A DNA stretch of 64,000 nucleotides from HyVt-337 sp964428895 (GCA_964428895.1 CAYRZU010000003.1:1-64000), one strand, 5' to 3'. Counted from the stretch's first letter, positions 33,694-42,220 are shown. The notes: generated by a model not told the origin, from the letters alone. Numbers and translations: made by a program.

Positions 33694-35343
33694 CTACCGT
33701 TCTCTGACCAGGCTCCGGTCTCGGCGGCCCGCCCGATCCCGTGCGAGGGGACGGTCGCGCTGTAGCGACCGCTCGCGGTTGGGAACGATGTTCATGGGCG
33801 AATGAGGAACATTCTCACGCTCGAAGGGCTTGGTGGGCTCTTCGTAGGCCTCCAATTCCAGCGTGTCGTCGTCCTCGACCTCATCCTGGAAGCTCTCGGG
33901 GCTTTCGTTGGATTCCTCGGGATCTTCGACCGGGACGACCGCATCGATGCCCTGGTCCGTGCCCACGACGCCGTCATACTCGACCTGCGTGACCGCGTCT
34001 TCGGTCACCACCGCGCCCTCAGCCTCGTTGAACTCGTCGGTTTCGTCGGTCATGGCCGCGTCGACGGCGGTGACCCACTCCGAGAAGTCGGGACGATCTT
34101 CCATGCCCTCATAGGAGATGCCTTCCGGGCGGTAATCGCTCGGCTCGGCGGGCGTGGGCTGGTCGTCGCGGCCCTTGGGAGCGTGGTCGGGCATCTCGGT
34201 GGCCGGCTTGAGGGTCTCGTAATCGAACGGCTCCTTGAATTCCGTGGAGCTGGGCTGGCGATAGAGCTTGTCCTTGGTGGGCTCTTCGCCGGGCAGGCCC
34301 TGGGCGCCGGGGTTAACCGGTTCGGGGCTCGGCGGCACGATGGGACTGGCCGGAGCGCTAAGCTCGACGTACATGATCCACATCATCCAGTTCAGCTCGA
34401 ACCGGTCGCCGTCGGGGCCTTCCGCCATGTAATACGGACGGAAGTAAACGTCGGTCTGGCCGCAACGGAATCGGCCGAACGCCGCCACAAGCTGGTCCTC
34501 GGGGGTCTCTTCGTCTTCCTCGTCCTCGGTGTAGACACGCTGGTTGGGCGCGTCGAGGTAGTAGGCCACCACGTCGACGTCGGGCGTCTTGGTCGCGGTA
34601 ATGCCTTCCCAATAGAAGTTACGACTCAGCAGGTTCTCGCGCCAATCGAAGGGCACGGTCACCATGGCGCTGTCGGTGGCGGTCTCATGATGACACGCCA
34701 GCACCAACGGCCGCGGATCGCGATTGATGTCATGGTTGACGAACGCGCGCGTGCCGCCCAGGAAGTCGGCGTACTTGCCGACCTCTTCGCCCATCAACAT
34801 GATGCGGTTGTGCCCGCCCCGCGACCAGTTGGCCAGAATCTCCAACTGAACGCTGGAAAGCTTGTCCAGGTCCAGGTCGAACCGAACGAAGTCGGCGCAG
34901 AACTTGGGCTTGTAGCGCAGGGAGAAGATCAACTCCTGCCGGATCACCGCGTAGGTAGGCTCCTTGGCTTCCAGCACGAACCGGCGGTAATAGTCTTCCA
35001 TCACCTCCGGAGGCACGGTCAGCCAGGCGTCGCGCTCGAACAACGGGCGCGGCAAGGGCCGTCGCGTGAACTGTGGGTCCAGATAGTAGCTCTGGGTCGG
35101 ATCGCCCAGCACCCGCAGGTCGATCTCGCGCCGGGGCCGCCACTTCAGGGCTTGCACGACCGGATCGGCCGGATCGACCTCGCCGCCCAAGTACTTCGGC
35201 AGCAACGTTTCGATCAGCTCGTCGACGGTCGCCGTAACGGCCAGCCGAGGTTTGGCATCTTCGCTATAGGCCACTGCCGGGGTCAGCAATACGGCGCCCA
35301 GCACCCACAAGGCCCAGCCATTCAATTGGCACCTGCTCAACAT
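33694..35343 (-). CDS. Exported protein with acidic region and Arg-rich repeat tail, unknown function
   Basis: 549 residues from ATG 35343, with GAGAGGG seven bases upstream. Signal peptide at residues 1-26. Residues about 30-350 form a globular domain; SVQLEILANWSRGGHNRIML resembles the glutamine-amidotransferase-like folds common in planctomycete secreted proteins, but catalytic residues are not evident. Residues about 350-500 are Pro/Glu-rich and very acidic (runs of EDEEDEE and EVEDDDT type). The last 30 residues are Arg/Asp-rich repeats of the RDRxLxRDR kind. The charge split suggests binding of a polyanion or a partner protein. No family recognised. Confidence 0.75.
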   Translation of the reverse strand: MLSRCQLNGWALWVLGAVLLTPAVAYSEDAKPRLAVTATVDELIETLLPKYLGGEVDPADPVVQALKWRPRREIDLRVLGDPTQSYYLDPQFTRRPLPRPLFERDAWLTVPPEVMEDYYRRFVLEAKEPTYAVIRQELIFSLRYKPKFCADFVRFDLDLDKLSSVQLEILANWSRGGHNRIMLMGEEVGKYADFLGGTRAFVNHDINRDPRPLVLACHHETATDSAMVTVPFDWRENLLSRNFYWEGITATKTPDVDVVAYYLDAPNQRVYTEDEEDEETPEDQLVAAFGRFRCGQTDVYFRPYYMAEGPDGDRFELNWMMWIMYVELSAPASPIVPPSPEPVNPGAQGLPGEEPTKDKLYRQPSSTEFKEPFDYETLKPATEMPDHAPKGRDDQPTPAEPSDYRPEGISYEGMEDRPDFSEWVTAVDAAMTDETDEFNEAEGAVVTEDAVTQVEYDGVVGTDQGIDAVVPVEDPEESNESPESFQDEVEDDDTLELEAYEEPTKPFERENVPHSPMNIVPNRERSLQRDRPLARDRAGRRDRSLVRER

Positions 35344-35417
35344 GTTTCGCCCTCTCATCTGCGATAGAACGGTAGACTGCACCCTCTAAATCGACGCGGA
35401 TGGGCCTCCACTTTGCC

Positions 35418-35456
35418 AAAAAACAAGAAAGCCGCGGCATTTGCTGGCCACGGCTT
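35418..35456 (-). terminator. Terminator after the sugar transferase gene
   Basis: On the minus strand AAGCCGTGGC pairs with GCCGCGGCTT (35456-35447 with 35438-35429; ten pairs, one U-G), eight-base loop, then TCTTGTTTTTT. It ends the sugar transferase transcript. Confidence 0.75.
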
Positions 35457-35484
35457 AAGGGGACGTTCGAGGACGGGCGACCGG

Positions 35485-36141
35485 CTACTTGGCCGTTCGG
35501 TCGAAGAACTTGGGGACCGTCCGCGCCATAATCTGCAAGTTCATTCGCCAGCTTTTGTTACGGATATATTCGAGGTCCGCCTGCAGCTTGCGGCGGAAAC
35601 GCGCGGGCGTGGTGTCGTAGCCCCAGCGAATCTGGGCCAGCCCGGTGATTCCGGGCAAAACATCCAACCGACGATTGATATTTGGATAGAGCTGGGCCAA
35701 GTCGTCAAGGATCTCCGCCCGTTCGGGTCGCGGGCCGACCAAGGCCATCTCGCCCCTGATCACGTTGATGAGCTGCGGGAGTTCGTCGATGTGGCCCATC
35801 CGCATCCAGCGGCAGGTCCGCACCACGCGCGGGTCGTCGTCGTCGGCCCAAACGGCGCCGTTGGCCTCACTGCCGTTGTGCATGGTCCGCAGCTTGTACA
35901 TTTTGAAGAGCTCGCCGCCTTTGCCCACTCGCATTTGTGTGTAGATAACCGACCCGCGGCTGGCGAGTTTGATGATGACGGCGCAAATCAAGAGCAAAGG
36001 AAGTGAGGCAATCAACGCGGCGACGCCGATGATGACATCCAGCGCCCGGGCGACCCAGGCACTCTCGGCACCATAGCCAAGATCCGGCAAAATACCAGAA
36101 AGAATGGCATTCTCGGGAATACTTATGTCCACGCGTGCCAC
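35485..36141 (-). CDS. Initiating undecaprenyl-phosphate sugar phosphotransferase (WcaJ/WbaP C-domain type)
   Basis: 218 residues from GTG 36141 (GTG 36132 is an alternative). It keeps only the catalytic half of the family: one membrane hairpin (RALDVIIGVAALIASLPLLL), then KMYKLRTMHNG, MGHIDELPQLINVIRGEMALVGPRPERAE and ITGLAQIRWGYD. It moves a sugar-1-phosphate from UDP-sugar to undecaprenyl phosphate to begin the repeat unit. The 17-gene operon lacks such an enzyme, so this is its likely partner, regulated separately. Catalysis is at the inner membrane, cytoplasmic face. Confidence 0.85.
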   Translation of the reverse strand: MARVDISIPENAILSGILPDLGYGAESAWVARALDVIIGVAALIASLPLLLICAVIIKLASRGSVIYTQMRVGKGGELFKMYKLRTMHNGSEANGAVWADDDDPRVVRTCRWMRMGHIDELPQLINVIRGEMALVGPRPERAEILDDLAQLYPNINRRLDVLPGITGLAQIRWGYDTTPARFRRKLQADLEYIRNKSWRMNLQIMARTVPKFFDRTAK

Positions 36142-36233
36142 AGGGCTCTTCCTCCTACTCCGCTTACCCTTTGGGAGGTGGCCAAAACGCGCCGGGCCCC
36201 TCCTCCGTCGCGTGCCCGTGAAACTCCACCGTT

Positions 36234-36262
36234 ACTATACAGTTTAGGCGTCCCTTCGGCAA
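36234..36262 (-). promoter_or_regulatory. Sigma70-type promoter of the sugar transferase gene
   Basis: On the minus strand TTGCCG (36262-36257), 17-base spacer, TATAGT (36239-36234). The -10 matches 5 of 6. Transcription would start near 36227, leaving a leader of about 85 bases. Confidence 0.55.
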
Positions 36263-36271
36263 CATCCGAAG
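36254..36271. promoter_or_regulatory. Palindrome CTTCGG-N6-CCGAAG over the -35 box
   Basis: A perfect six-base inverted repeat (36254-36259 and 36266-36271) with a six-base spacer covers most of the -35 element of the sugar transferase promoter. This is where a dimeric repressor would bind. Alternatively it is a chance hairpin. Confidence 0.45.
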
Positions 36272-36497
36272 AAATCATTCCGCCAGGTTTTCCTGTGTAA
36301 CACATTTTGGGCTAACCAGTTATTTCACCTTATCCCCGAGATCGAGCAGCTACAGACCTCCACCGCGGCCATGCGGGACAACTGGTCCAAGAAAAAGAAT
36401 GGACGTGGACTGCCCAAGCCGCTGTTGGCTCGACCGGCCTCCTGCCGAGATAAACTAAAACACCTCCTCCACAGTGAAGTATCGGATACAACCGATC

Positions 36498-37838
36498 ATG
36501 GCTGAGCTAACAGATCGCCGAATTAGTACAATTCTCTGCATCGCCTACGCGTTGGTCGTTCTCTACAGCGCGCTGATGCCCTACGACCTGCTGGCTGATG
36601 CCGCTACGGCGCGGGCCCAGCTTTCCGACGCCTTTGACTACTGGCCGATGGGCGACCGCCACGCAGGCAGAGCCGACATGTTCAGCAACGTCCTGCTGTT
36701 CGTGCCGCTGGGAGTGCTGCTGGCGACGCGGACGGCCCTGGGGGGGCGCGCCCGGTGGCGAGGGGTCCTGGCGGCGGTGGCGGTCTCGGCCGGGGTCAGC
36801 GCGACCATCGAGCTACTGCAGGTGTTCTCGACGTCGCGTGTGGCCAGCGGGCAAGACTGGACGCTGAACGTTCTGGGCGGCCTGGCCGGTGGATTGGCCG
36901 GCGCCGCGGTGGGCAGGCCTGTGTGGTCGGGGCTGTCATCTCTGGCCCGGCAATGGTGGATGCGGCGTCCGGCCGCGGTGGTGGCGGTGGTGATGGCGGC
37001 CTTACTGGCCGCCGACGCACTCTACCCGTATTGGCCCACGCTGGATGTTTCGGCCGTCTGGGGGAGCATCAAGTCGTCGCAGCTATCGCTGGGCGAGGGC
37101 TGGGAGGCGCATCCGTGGCATTACTGGGTGGTCCGGAGGGTGGCAGTCTACGCGGCGCTGTCGGCCTTGCTGGCCGGGGCGTTCCTGCCGACCAGCCGAA
37201 GGCGACGATTCGCCGGGGCCCTGGCGGCCACGCTGCTGGCGGCGGGGTTGGAGGTGGTGAAAGTGTTCATCGCCTCGCGAACGATGAATATCGTCAACGT
37301 GGTTACCGCCAGTGGCGGGGCGTTGCTGGGCTGGATGCTTGGCGCGATGCTGGCCGGGATGGATCGGCGGGGGCAGGTGGGGTTGGCCTGGCGACTCATC
37401 CTGGCGTATCTGGTCTACGCGGCGTGGACGCCGTTTTCGACCGACTGTCGGACCGAGGCATTGCGGGCCAAGATGCCCCACGGAGCCGAATGGCTTCCCC
37501 TGTACCATTACGCCATGGGCGGGCGAGCCGCGGACGTGCAGAACTTCCTGGCGACCATTATCCTGACCGCGGCCCTGACTGCGGCGGTCAAGCTCCACGC
37601 CCGCCAAGGCGGTGCCAACCGGCGCCCGAGCCATCTTGCGGCGGCGGCCTGGGCCGGGGGGTTGGGACTGGTATTGGAACTAGGCCAATTCGCCATTATC
37701 GGCCGAACGCCGACCACGACCGACGTGCTGTGCTTCGCCGTCGGCGGGGCGCTCGGCTCGTGGCTCGTCGGTCGGCGAGAGAAATCATTGGCCCAGGCGG
37801 CCCCAGTGGAGGAAAGCGAACCATGTTCGGCTGGCTGA
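36498..37838 (+). CDS. VanZ-like membrane protein with duplicated domain
   Basis: 446 residues from ATG 36498 (GTG 36474 also in frame; neither has a good ribosome site). The first VanZ unit (residues about 10-140) has YSALMPYDLL, FSNVLLFVPLGVLL and IELLQVFSTSRVASGQDWTLNVLGG. A second, diverged unit follows (LEVVKVFIASRTMNIVNVV), then a third hydrophobic repeat (LVLELGQFAIIGRTPTTTDVL). VanZ proteins are linked to glycopeptide tolerance and envelope biology; the exact role is unknown. Its 3' end overlaps the MtfA-like gene by 16 bases. Confidence 0.75.
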   Translation: MAELTDRRISTILCIAYALVVLYSALMPYDLLADAATARAQLSDAFDYWPMGDRHAGRADMFSNVLLFVPLGVLLATRTALGGRARWRGVLAAVAVSAGVSATIELLQVFSTSRVASGQDWTLNVLGGLAGGLAGAAVGRPVWSGLSSLARQWWMRRPAAVVAVVMAALLAADALYPYWPTLDVSAVWGSIKSSQLSLGEGWEAHPWHYWVVRRVAVYAALSALLAGAFLPTSRRRRFAGALAATLLAAGLEVVKVFIASRTMNIVNVVTASGGALLGWMLGAMLAGMDRRGQVGLAWRLILAYLVYAAWTPFSTDCRTEALRAKMPHGAEWLPLYHYAMGGRAADVQNFLATIILTAALTAAVKLHARQGGANRRPSHLAAAAWAGGLGLVLELGQFAIIGRTPTTTDVLCFAVGGALGSWLVGRREKSLAQAAPVEESEPCSAG

Positions 37839-38596
37839 GACGCAAGCGACGCGCCAAGATTCGCCAACAGCCATTCTCCGACGAATGGCTGCGGATCATC
37901 GAAGCTAACTTCGGCCATTGGTCGCACCTGACCGACGACGAGCAGGCCGAGCTGAAGGGGCACATCCAGGTCTTCCTGGCCGAAAAACTCTTCGAAGGCT
38001 GTGGCGGGCAGGAGATGACCGACGAGATCCGCCTGACCATCGCCGCCAACGCCTGCCTGCTGCTCCTGCATCGCGAAACGGAGTACTTCCCCAAGATGAA
38101 GTCGATCCTGGTCTACCCCAGCGAATTCTTTGCCGATATCCGCCAGCGGGGCTCCGGCGGGTTCATCGTGGAAACCGAGCAAGGACGCCTCGGCGAGAGC
38201 TGGTACCGCGGCCCGGTGGTCCTCAGTTGGGACGCCGTCGCCCACGGCGCCGCCGACCCGTCAGACGGCCACAACGTAGTGCTCCACGAGTTCGCCCATC
38301 AACTGGACAGCGAATCCGGCGCCGTCAACGGCGCGCCAGTGTTGGACGAACGCAACCGTTACGACGACTGGGCCCGCGTGCTGGGTGAGGAATTCCAGAC
38401 GCTCATCGAACGCATGCACGCCCATCGCGGTAGCGATATTCGCGGCTACGGCGCCACCAGCCCGGCCGAGTTCTTTGCTGTCGTCACCGAATGCTTTTTC
38501 GAAAAGCCCCACCAACTCAAGAAGCGCCACCCCGAGCTCTACCAGCAGTTCAAGGCCTTCTACCGGCAGGACCCCGCCGGCCGCATCGACCCCTAA
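37823..38596 (+). CDS. mtfA: MtfA-like M90 zinc metallopeptidase
   Basis: 257 residues from ATG 37823, with GGAGG ten bases upstream. The zinc-binding HEFAHQLD is at residues 155-162, and the third ligand region GATSPAEFFAVVTECFFEKP follows, as in MtfA. In Escherichia coli MtfA acts on the Mlc regulator of glucose uptake; the target here is unknown. Only the first 16 bases overlap the VanZ-like gene, and the larger open frame upstream is a shadow of that gene. Confidence 0.88.
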   Translation: MFGWLRRKRRAKIRQQPFSDEWLRIIEANFGHWSHLTDDEQAELKGHIQVFLAEKLFEGCGGQEMTDEIRLTIAANACLLLLHRETEYFPKMKSILVYPSEFFADIRQRGSGGFIVETEQGRLGESWYRGPVVLSWDAVAHGAADPSDGHNVVLHEFAHQLDSESGAVNGAPVLDERNRYDDWARVLGEEFQTLIERMHAHRGSDIRGYGATSPAEFFAVVTECFFEKPHQLKKRHPELYQQFKAFYRQDPAGRIDP

Positions 38597-38613
38597 GGCC
38601 AGCGCGAAGGCGC

Positions 38614-38643
38614 TTGACACGCCTTGTCCCTGCGCGCCAGACT
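38614..38643 (+). promoter_or_regulatory. Possible sigma70-type promoter
   Basis: TTGACA at 38614-38619, 18-base spacer, weak -10 CAGACT at 38638-38643. It lies 61 bases before the start of the small secreted protein gene. Confidence 0.4.
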
Positions 38644-38703
38644 CCCGGTGCGGCCGTTGCCGTGAACGGCCCGTTGAATTCCCCTGGGGAAGGAGCGAAT
38701 GCC

Positions 38704-39182
38704 ATGACACGTCGAAGGATTTGGGTGCTGCTTGGAGTCTTCGGGATGGCGACGGCCGTGGTGGGCCCGCTATGGGCCCAAGACGCCGAGCCCGGCAAAC
38801 AGGAGCTGTCCTCCGCCGAGCACTATGTGAAGAAGTTCGAACAGCTCGTGGACCGAGCGCACGGCCAAGCGATTTCGCCCGGCCATGACGGCAAGGAGGC
38901 CATGAAGCGCGTCGCCGCGCTTCACGAAGCCTACCCCGACCACCCCAAGGTCAAGGAACTGTTCGAGCGGACGCGCAAGGCGCTGCTGCTGAGCAAGGGC
39001 GATGCGATGGAAATCACGCCCGACATGCTCACCTACCGCGAGAACGAGAAGAAGCTCCAGGCCATCTTCTTGACCCAGGCCCAGACGCAATGGGCCGACA
39101 GTACGGCAGCCCCAAGCCGCGGTTCTTCAAGAAGGAAGAGGACGGGCGGTGGTACATCATGAACTACGCGCAGCCCTTCTAG
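38704..39182 (+). pseudogene. Small secreted protein gene with a frameshift near its 3' end
   Basis: ATG 38704 opens a signal peptide (IWVLLGVFGMATAVVGPLWA) and a helical domain. In the starting frame the protein runs to 39162 but its last 20 residues are Ser/Arg/Gly-rich nonsense. Switching at about 39097-39099 to the frame of CAG 39099 gives a sensible ending (YGSPKPRFFKKEEDGRWY, then IMNYAQPF) with stop at 39180-39182. One base appears to be missing. It may be a true mutation, an assembly error or, less likely, programmed slippage. Family unknown; the C-terminal WY pattern resembles SnoaL/Mce-like folds only loosely. Confidence 0.6.
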
Positions 39183-39199
39183 CCTGAGAGGCCCTTATC

Positions 39200-39487
39200 A
39201 TGAAATATCGATCCACAATCTCGCCGCTAATCGCCCTCTTGATTGTCTCATCGGCGCTGGTGGCCGTCTGTGGGTGCTTCTGGCACGGGTGTCCGCGATG
39301 TGGGCATTACCCGAAAGCCAATGCGGCCTTTTGGAGGGCCAAGATTGACCGCAATCGCCAACGCGATCGAAGGACAAACCGTGATCTCAAGAAGATCGGG
39401 TATGCCGTGGCCCGATTCTGGGAACATGAGCTCTTGGAAGATCTGCAGAGATGTGTGCTTCGCATCCGGACAGCCCTCGATTCGTAG
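39200..39487 (+). CDS. Small putative lipoprotein
   Basis: 95 residues, ATG 39200 with GAGAGG eight bases upstream. A signal sequence (IALLIVSSALVAVCGC) ends in a lipobox-like VAVCGC, followed by a short Cys/His cluster (FWHGCPRCGHY) that could bind metal. The rest is a basic amphipathic helix. It lies 17 bases after the frameshifted secreted protein gene and may belong to the same transcript. No family recognised. Confidence 0.6.
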   Translation: MKYRSTISPLIALLIVSSALVAVCGCFWHGCPRCGHYPKANAAFWRAKIDRNRQRDRRTNRDLKKIGYAVARFWEHELLEDLQRCVLRIRTALDS

Positions 39488-39607
39488 CGGGCCAACAATG
39501 CGCCATCGCCGCATTTGAAACGTTCGTCGAACTGCAGTAGACGCTTGTGGGCGCCCTCCTCTGCTCGTTAGGATGCGGCCACGCCCTTGGCGTTGAGGAG
39601 ACTTATC

Positions 39608-40639
39608 ATGACACCGCGCGAGATCGTCCTGGCCCAGCTCAATCACGAAGAGACCCCGGTCATCCCCTACTCGTTCGGTTGCGAGCAAGTGGTGGCCGAC
39701 GCGATAACCGAGCACTACGGCTCCGAAGAAGCCTGGCGCGACAAGCTCACGACCTACATGGGCCACCTCGGCGGGCAGGATACCTCCGCCCGGACGAGCC
39801 TGGACGACATTCGCGACACCGACGCCTTCGGCACGATCTGGCGCATGGACAAGCGGCCGTTCCATCTGGAAACGCCCGGCCTGGCCGAGCCGAGTTTCGA
39901 CGGATACGACTTCCCCAAGGCTGAGATCTTCATCGAAAACTCCAAGGAATCCAAGGCTGAGGCGCTGAAGACACTGGCCGACGACCCCCCGGACTTCTAT
40001 CGACTGATCTACATGGGCTGGGGGCTGTTCGAGCAGTCCTGGGGAGTTCGCGGCTTCGAGAACTTCCTGGAAGACGTGATCCTCAACGAAGAGTTCGTGG
40101 AGGAGTTGCTCGATCGGCTGACCGATCTATTCCTGCAGTTCGTGGACTTCTGGGCCGACGTGCCGGCCGACGCGATCATGTTCGGCGACGACTGGGGCAA
40201 CCAGCGCAACGTGATCGTCGGCCCCGACCGCTGGCGGAAGCTGTTCAAGCCGCGCTGGGCGAAGATTTACCAACGCGCCCACGAGACCGGCAAGACCGTC
40301 ATCACCCACTGCTGCGGCACGGTAACCGACATCATGGACGATCTTGTAGAGATCGGCCTCGATGTGCTGGAAAGCGTCCAGCCCGAGGCCCGCGACATGA
40401 ACCCCTACGAGCTGAAGAAACGGTTCGGCAAGAACATCAGCTTCTGGGGATGCCTCGGAAGCCAGAGCACGCTGCAATTCGCTTCGCCGGAAGGCGTCCA
40501 GGCCGAGATCCGCAAACTGCGGACGGAGATGTCCAAAGGAGGCGGCTTCATTCTCTCCCCCGCCAAGGACCTCCAGCCCGGAACGCCGCCGGAAAACGCC
40601 ATCGCCGCCTTCGAAGCCTTCATCGAGCAGGAGCAGTAG
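39608..40639 (+). CDS. UroD-family protein, second paralogue
   Basis: 343 residues from ATG 39608, with GAGGAGA just upstream. TIM-barrel UroD superfamily: SFGCEQVVADAI at the start, IMFGDDWGNQRN, the H-x-C motif THCCGT, and ISFWGCLGSQSTL. It differs from the copy at 3194-4342: the second conserved Cys before TPPEN is replaced (SPAKDLQPGTPPENA), so its metal site is altered. Likely a methyl-transfer or decarboxylase-type enzyme of unknown substrate, not HemE. Confidence 0.8.
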   Translation: MTPREIVLAQLNHEETPVIPYSFGCEQVVADAITEHYGSEEAWRDKLTTYMGHLGGQDTSARTSLDDIRDTDAFGTIWRMDKRPFHLETPGLAEPSFDGYDFPKAEIFIENSKESKAEALKTLADDPPDFYRLIYMGWGLFEQSWGVRGFENFLEDVILNEEFVEELLDRLTDLFLQFVDFWADVPADAIMFGDDWGNQRNVIVGPDRWRKLFKPRWAKIYQRAHETGKTVITHCCGTVTDIMDDLVEIGLDVLESVQPEARDMNPYELKKRFGKNISFWGCLGSQSTLQFASPEGVQAEIRKLRTEMSKGGGFILSPAKDLQPGTPPENAIAAFEAFIEQEQ

Positions 40640-40931
40640 CCAAGAACTTGAAATTCCTTCAACTTAAGCTGCATTGATAACCTTGCCCTAGAATGGCACT
40701 TAGGGGTGGCGCTGGTCCGAATCTGGCATATGGTACTTAATTAGGTTAAAAAACCTTGCCGGAATCTCTGGATATCTGGAAATTCACCAGTATATTCACA
40801 CCATGTGGACCCACTTCAGGCGATCACACTACGGACAGTGCGCCCGCCACCTTATCAGTGATCTGCTCCGTTGGCCAAGTGGTACTCGGTGTTGGAAGCG
40901 TTCAGGCACATGCACAAGGATGGCATAGCCT
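40640..40931. other. AT-richer gap before the PEP-CTERM protease
   Basis: I see no gene here. A five-pair hairpin (AGGTT-AAAA-AACCT near 40743-40757) and scattered A/T tracts are present, but no convincing -35/-10 pair. It must contain the promoter of the following gene. Confidence 0.3.
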
Positions 40932-42101
40932 ATGCGTAGGTGTATCCCCTCACTGCTGGCCATTTCATTTCTTGTTGTCTGCGTCGCGGCGTCAACTTCG
41001 TCGGCCATCATTGGCGGCACGACGGACCTGACGCTCCTGAATGACCCCGACAGTCCCTACTTCGGCATGACGACCGATTACGTCGGCCAAATCGGCGTCG
41101 GTAGCGCCGTAGCGGTTTCGGGTCGGTATGTTCTGACGGTCCATCACGTCGCGGCGGTCGCCGGCAGCACCATCGACATGGCGGGCCTGACCTATCAGGT
41201 GGAGGATGTCATCGACGCGCCGGACCTGGGGCAGTTCTGGCCGCCCGACTTGCGGCTGCTGAAGGTCTCGTCGCTGATCGACACGCACGTGGATCTGTTC
41301 ACCGGTACGCTAACGACCGGCGATGATCTGGTGGTGGTCGGGACGGGCTACGATGGCACGGTCGACGCCGCCAACAACTTGTGGGACTGGGACACCAGCA
41401 CCGACCGGGAGCTTCGCTGGGGCACGAACCAGTACGACACCGACACGTGGAGTATCTACGACACGTATTATTCCAACACGCTCCAGATCGAGTTCGATGC
41501 CGACGCGACGGTCTATGAATGCGGCGTGGGCGCCGGTGACAGCGGCGGCGGCGTGTTCGCCCGGGACACCAACGGCGACTGGAAACTGGCCGGCCTTAGC
41601 GGCTACGTCAACCGCATCAACGGCCCCAGCCCGCCCTACAACGTGTTCTACGCGATCTCGGTGCCCGCTTACGCCGACTGGATCAGCCAAACCATGCGGT
41701 TGCTGGCCGACGTCGATGGCAGCGGCGCCGCCGACCCGGTGGACGTCGACGTGCTGCGGGCCAACTTCGGAAGCGGCGATTCGCTGTTCGACCTCAACGC
41801 GGACGGCCTGGCCGATGACGGCGACGTGGACTACATGATCCACGGCGTGCTCGATACGGAGTTCGCCGATCTGAACTTCGACGGCCTGGTCAATGCCACC
41901 GACCTGGCTATCCTGCGCAGTAACTATAGCCAGCCCGGCGGCTACGGCAGCGGCGACATCAACGGCGACGGCTGGGTCACGCTGACGGATTTCTTCATTC
42001 TGAGAGCGTACCTCGGGTTCGACACGAACGCGGCGCCCGAACCGGCCACGCTGGCGTTGCTGGGTCTGGGGGCAGGCGCTCTTCTGCGACGACGCAAATA
42101 G
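40932..42101 (+). CDS. Secreted trypsin-like serine protease with dockerin repeats and PEP-CTERM tail
   Basis: 389 residues. Signal peptide 1-25, then a chymotrypsin-fold protease opening IIGGTTDL. The triad is visible: His72 in VLTVHHVA, Asp106 in PPDLRLLKV, Ser194 in GAGDSGGG. Residues about 258-355 are dockerin/EF-hand-like calcium repeats (DVDGSGAADPVDVDVL, DLNFDGLVNATDLAIL, DINGDGWVTLTDFFIL). A PEP-CTERM tail closes the protein (PEPATLALLGLG then RRRK). It is exported, sorted by an exosortase elsewhere in the genome, and probably held at the cell surface. Presumed function is proteolysis of an envelope or external substrate. Confidence 0.88.
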   Translation: MRRCIPSLLAISFLVVCVAASTSSAIIGGTTDLTLLNDPDSPYFGMTTDYVGQIGVGSAVAVSGRYVLTVHHVAAVAGSTIDMAGLTYQVEDVIDAPDLGQFWPPDLRLLKVSSLIDTHVDLFTGTLTTGDDLVVVGTGYDGTVDAANNLWDWDTSTDRELRWGTNQYDTDTWSIYDTYYSNTLQIEFDADATVYECGVGAGDSGGGVFARDTNGDWKLAGLSGYVNRINGPSPPYNVFYAISVPAYADWISQTMRLLADVDGSGAADPVDVDVLRANFGSGDSLFDLNADGLADDGDVDYMIHGVLDTEFADLNFDGLVNATDLAILRSNYSQPGGYGSGDINGDGWVTLTDFFILRAYLGFDTNAAPEPATLALLGLGAGALLRRRK

Positions 42102-42127
42102 CGGCAAACGTTCAACGCAGCATTCGG

Positions 42128-42163
42128 CGGGCAATTTCTGGCCGACAGAAATCGCCCGTTTTT
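42128..42163 (+). terminator. Terminator after the PEP-CTERM protease gene
   Basis: 42128-42140 pairs with 42146-42158 (12 of 13 pairs), five-base loop GCCGA, then TTTTT. It sits 27 bases past the stop codon. Confidence 0.8.
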
Positions 42164-42220
42164 ATGCGCCGCCGGAACAAAACGACGGGAAGAATTTTCC
42201 CATGGCCTGCTCACGACCCC

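Larger units (their letters stand above)
36142..36497. other. Divergent gap with a promoter, a palindrome and a possible short coding remnant
   Basis: This 356-base gap holds the promoter and palindrome of the sugar transferase gene. In the plus direction an open frame runs from 36248 to 36505 with GC-rich third positions over about 36312-36440 and an ATG at 36371 (44 codons). It has no clear ribosome site and matches no family I know; it may be a gene remnant or chance. I see no convincing promoter for the VanZ-like gene. Confidence 0.35.

Noticed and set aside
33802..35367. 521-codon open frame on the plus strand
   Set aside because: Antisense shadow of the 549-residue exported protein gene, which has a signal peptide, ribosome site and terminator.
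36755..37822. Long 5' extension of the MtfA-like frame
   Set aside because: It overlaps the VanZ-like gene in another frame and reads as Gly/Arg-rich nonsense. GGAGG and ATG at 37823 mark the real start.
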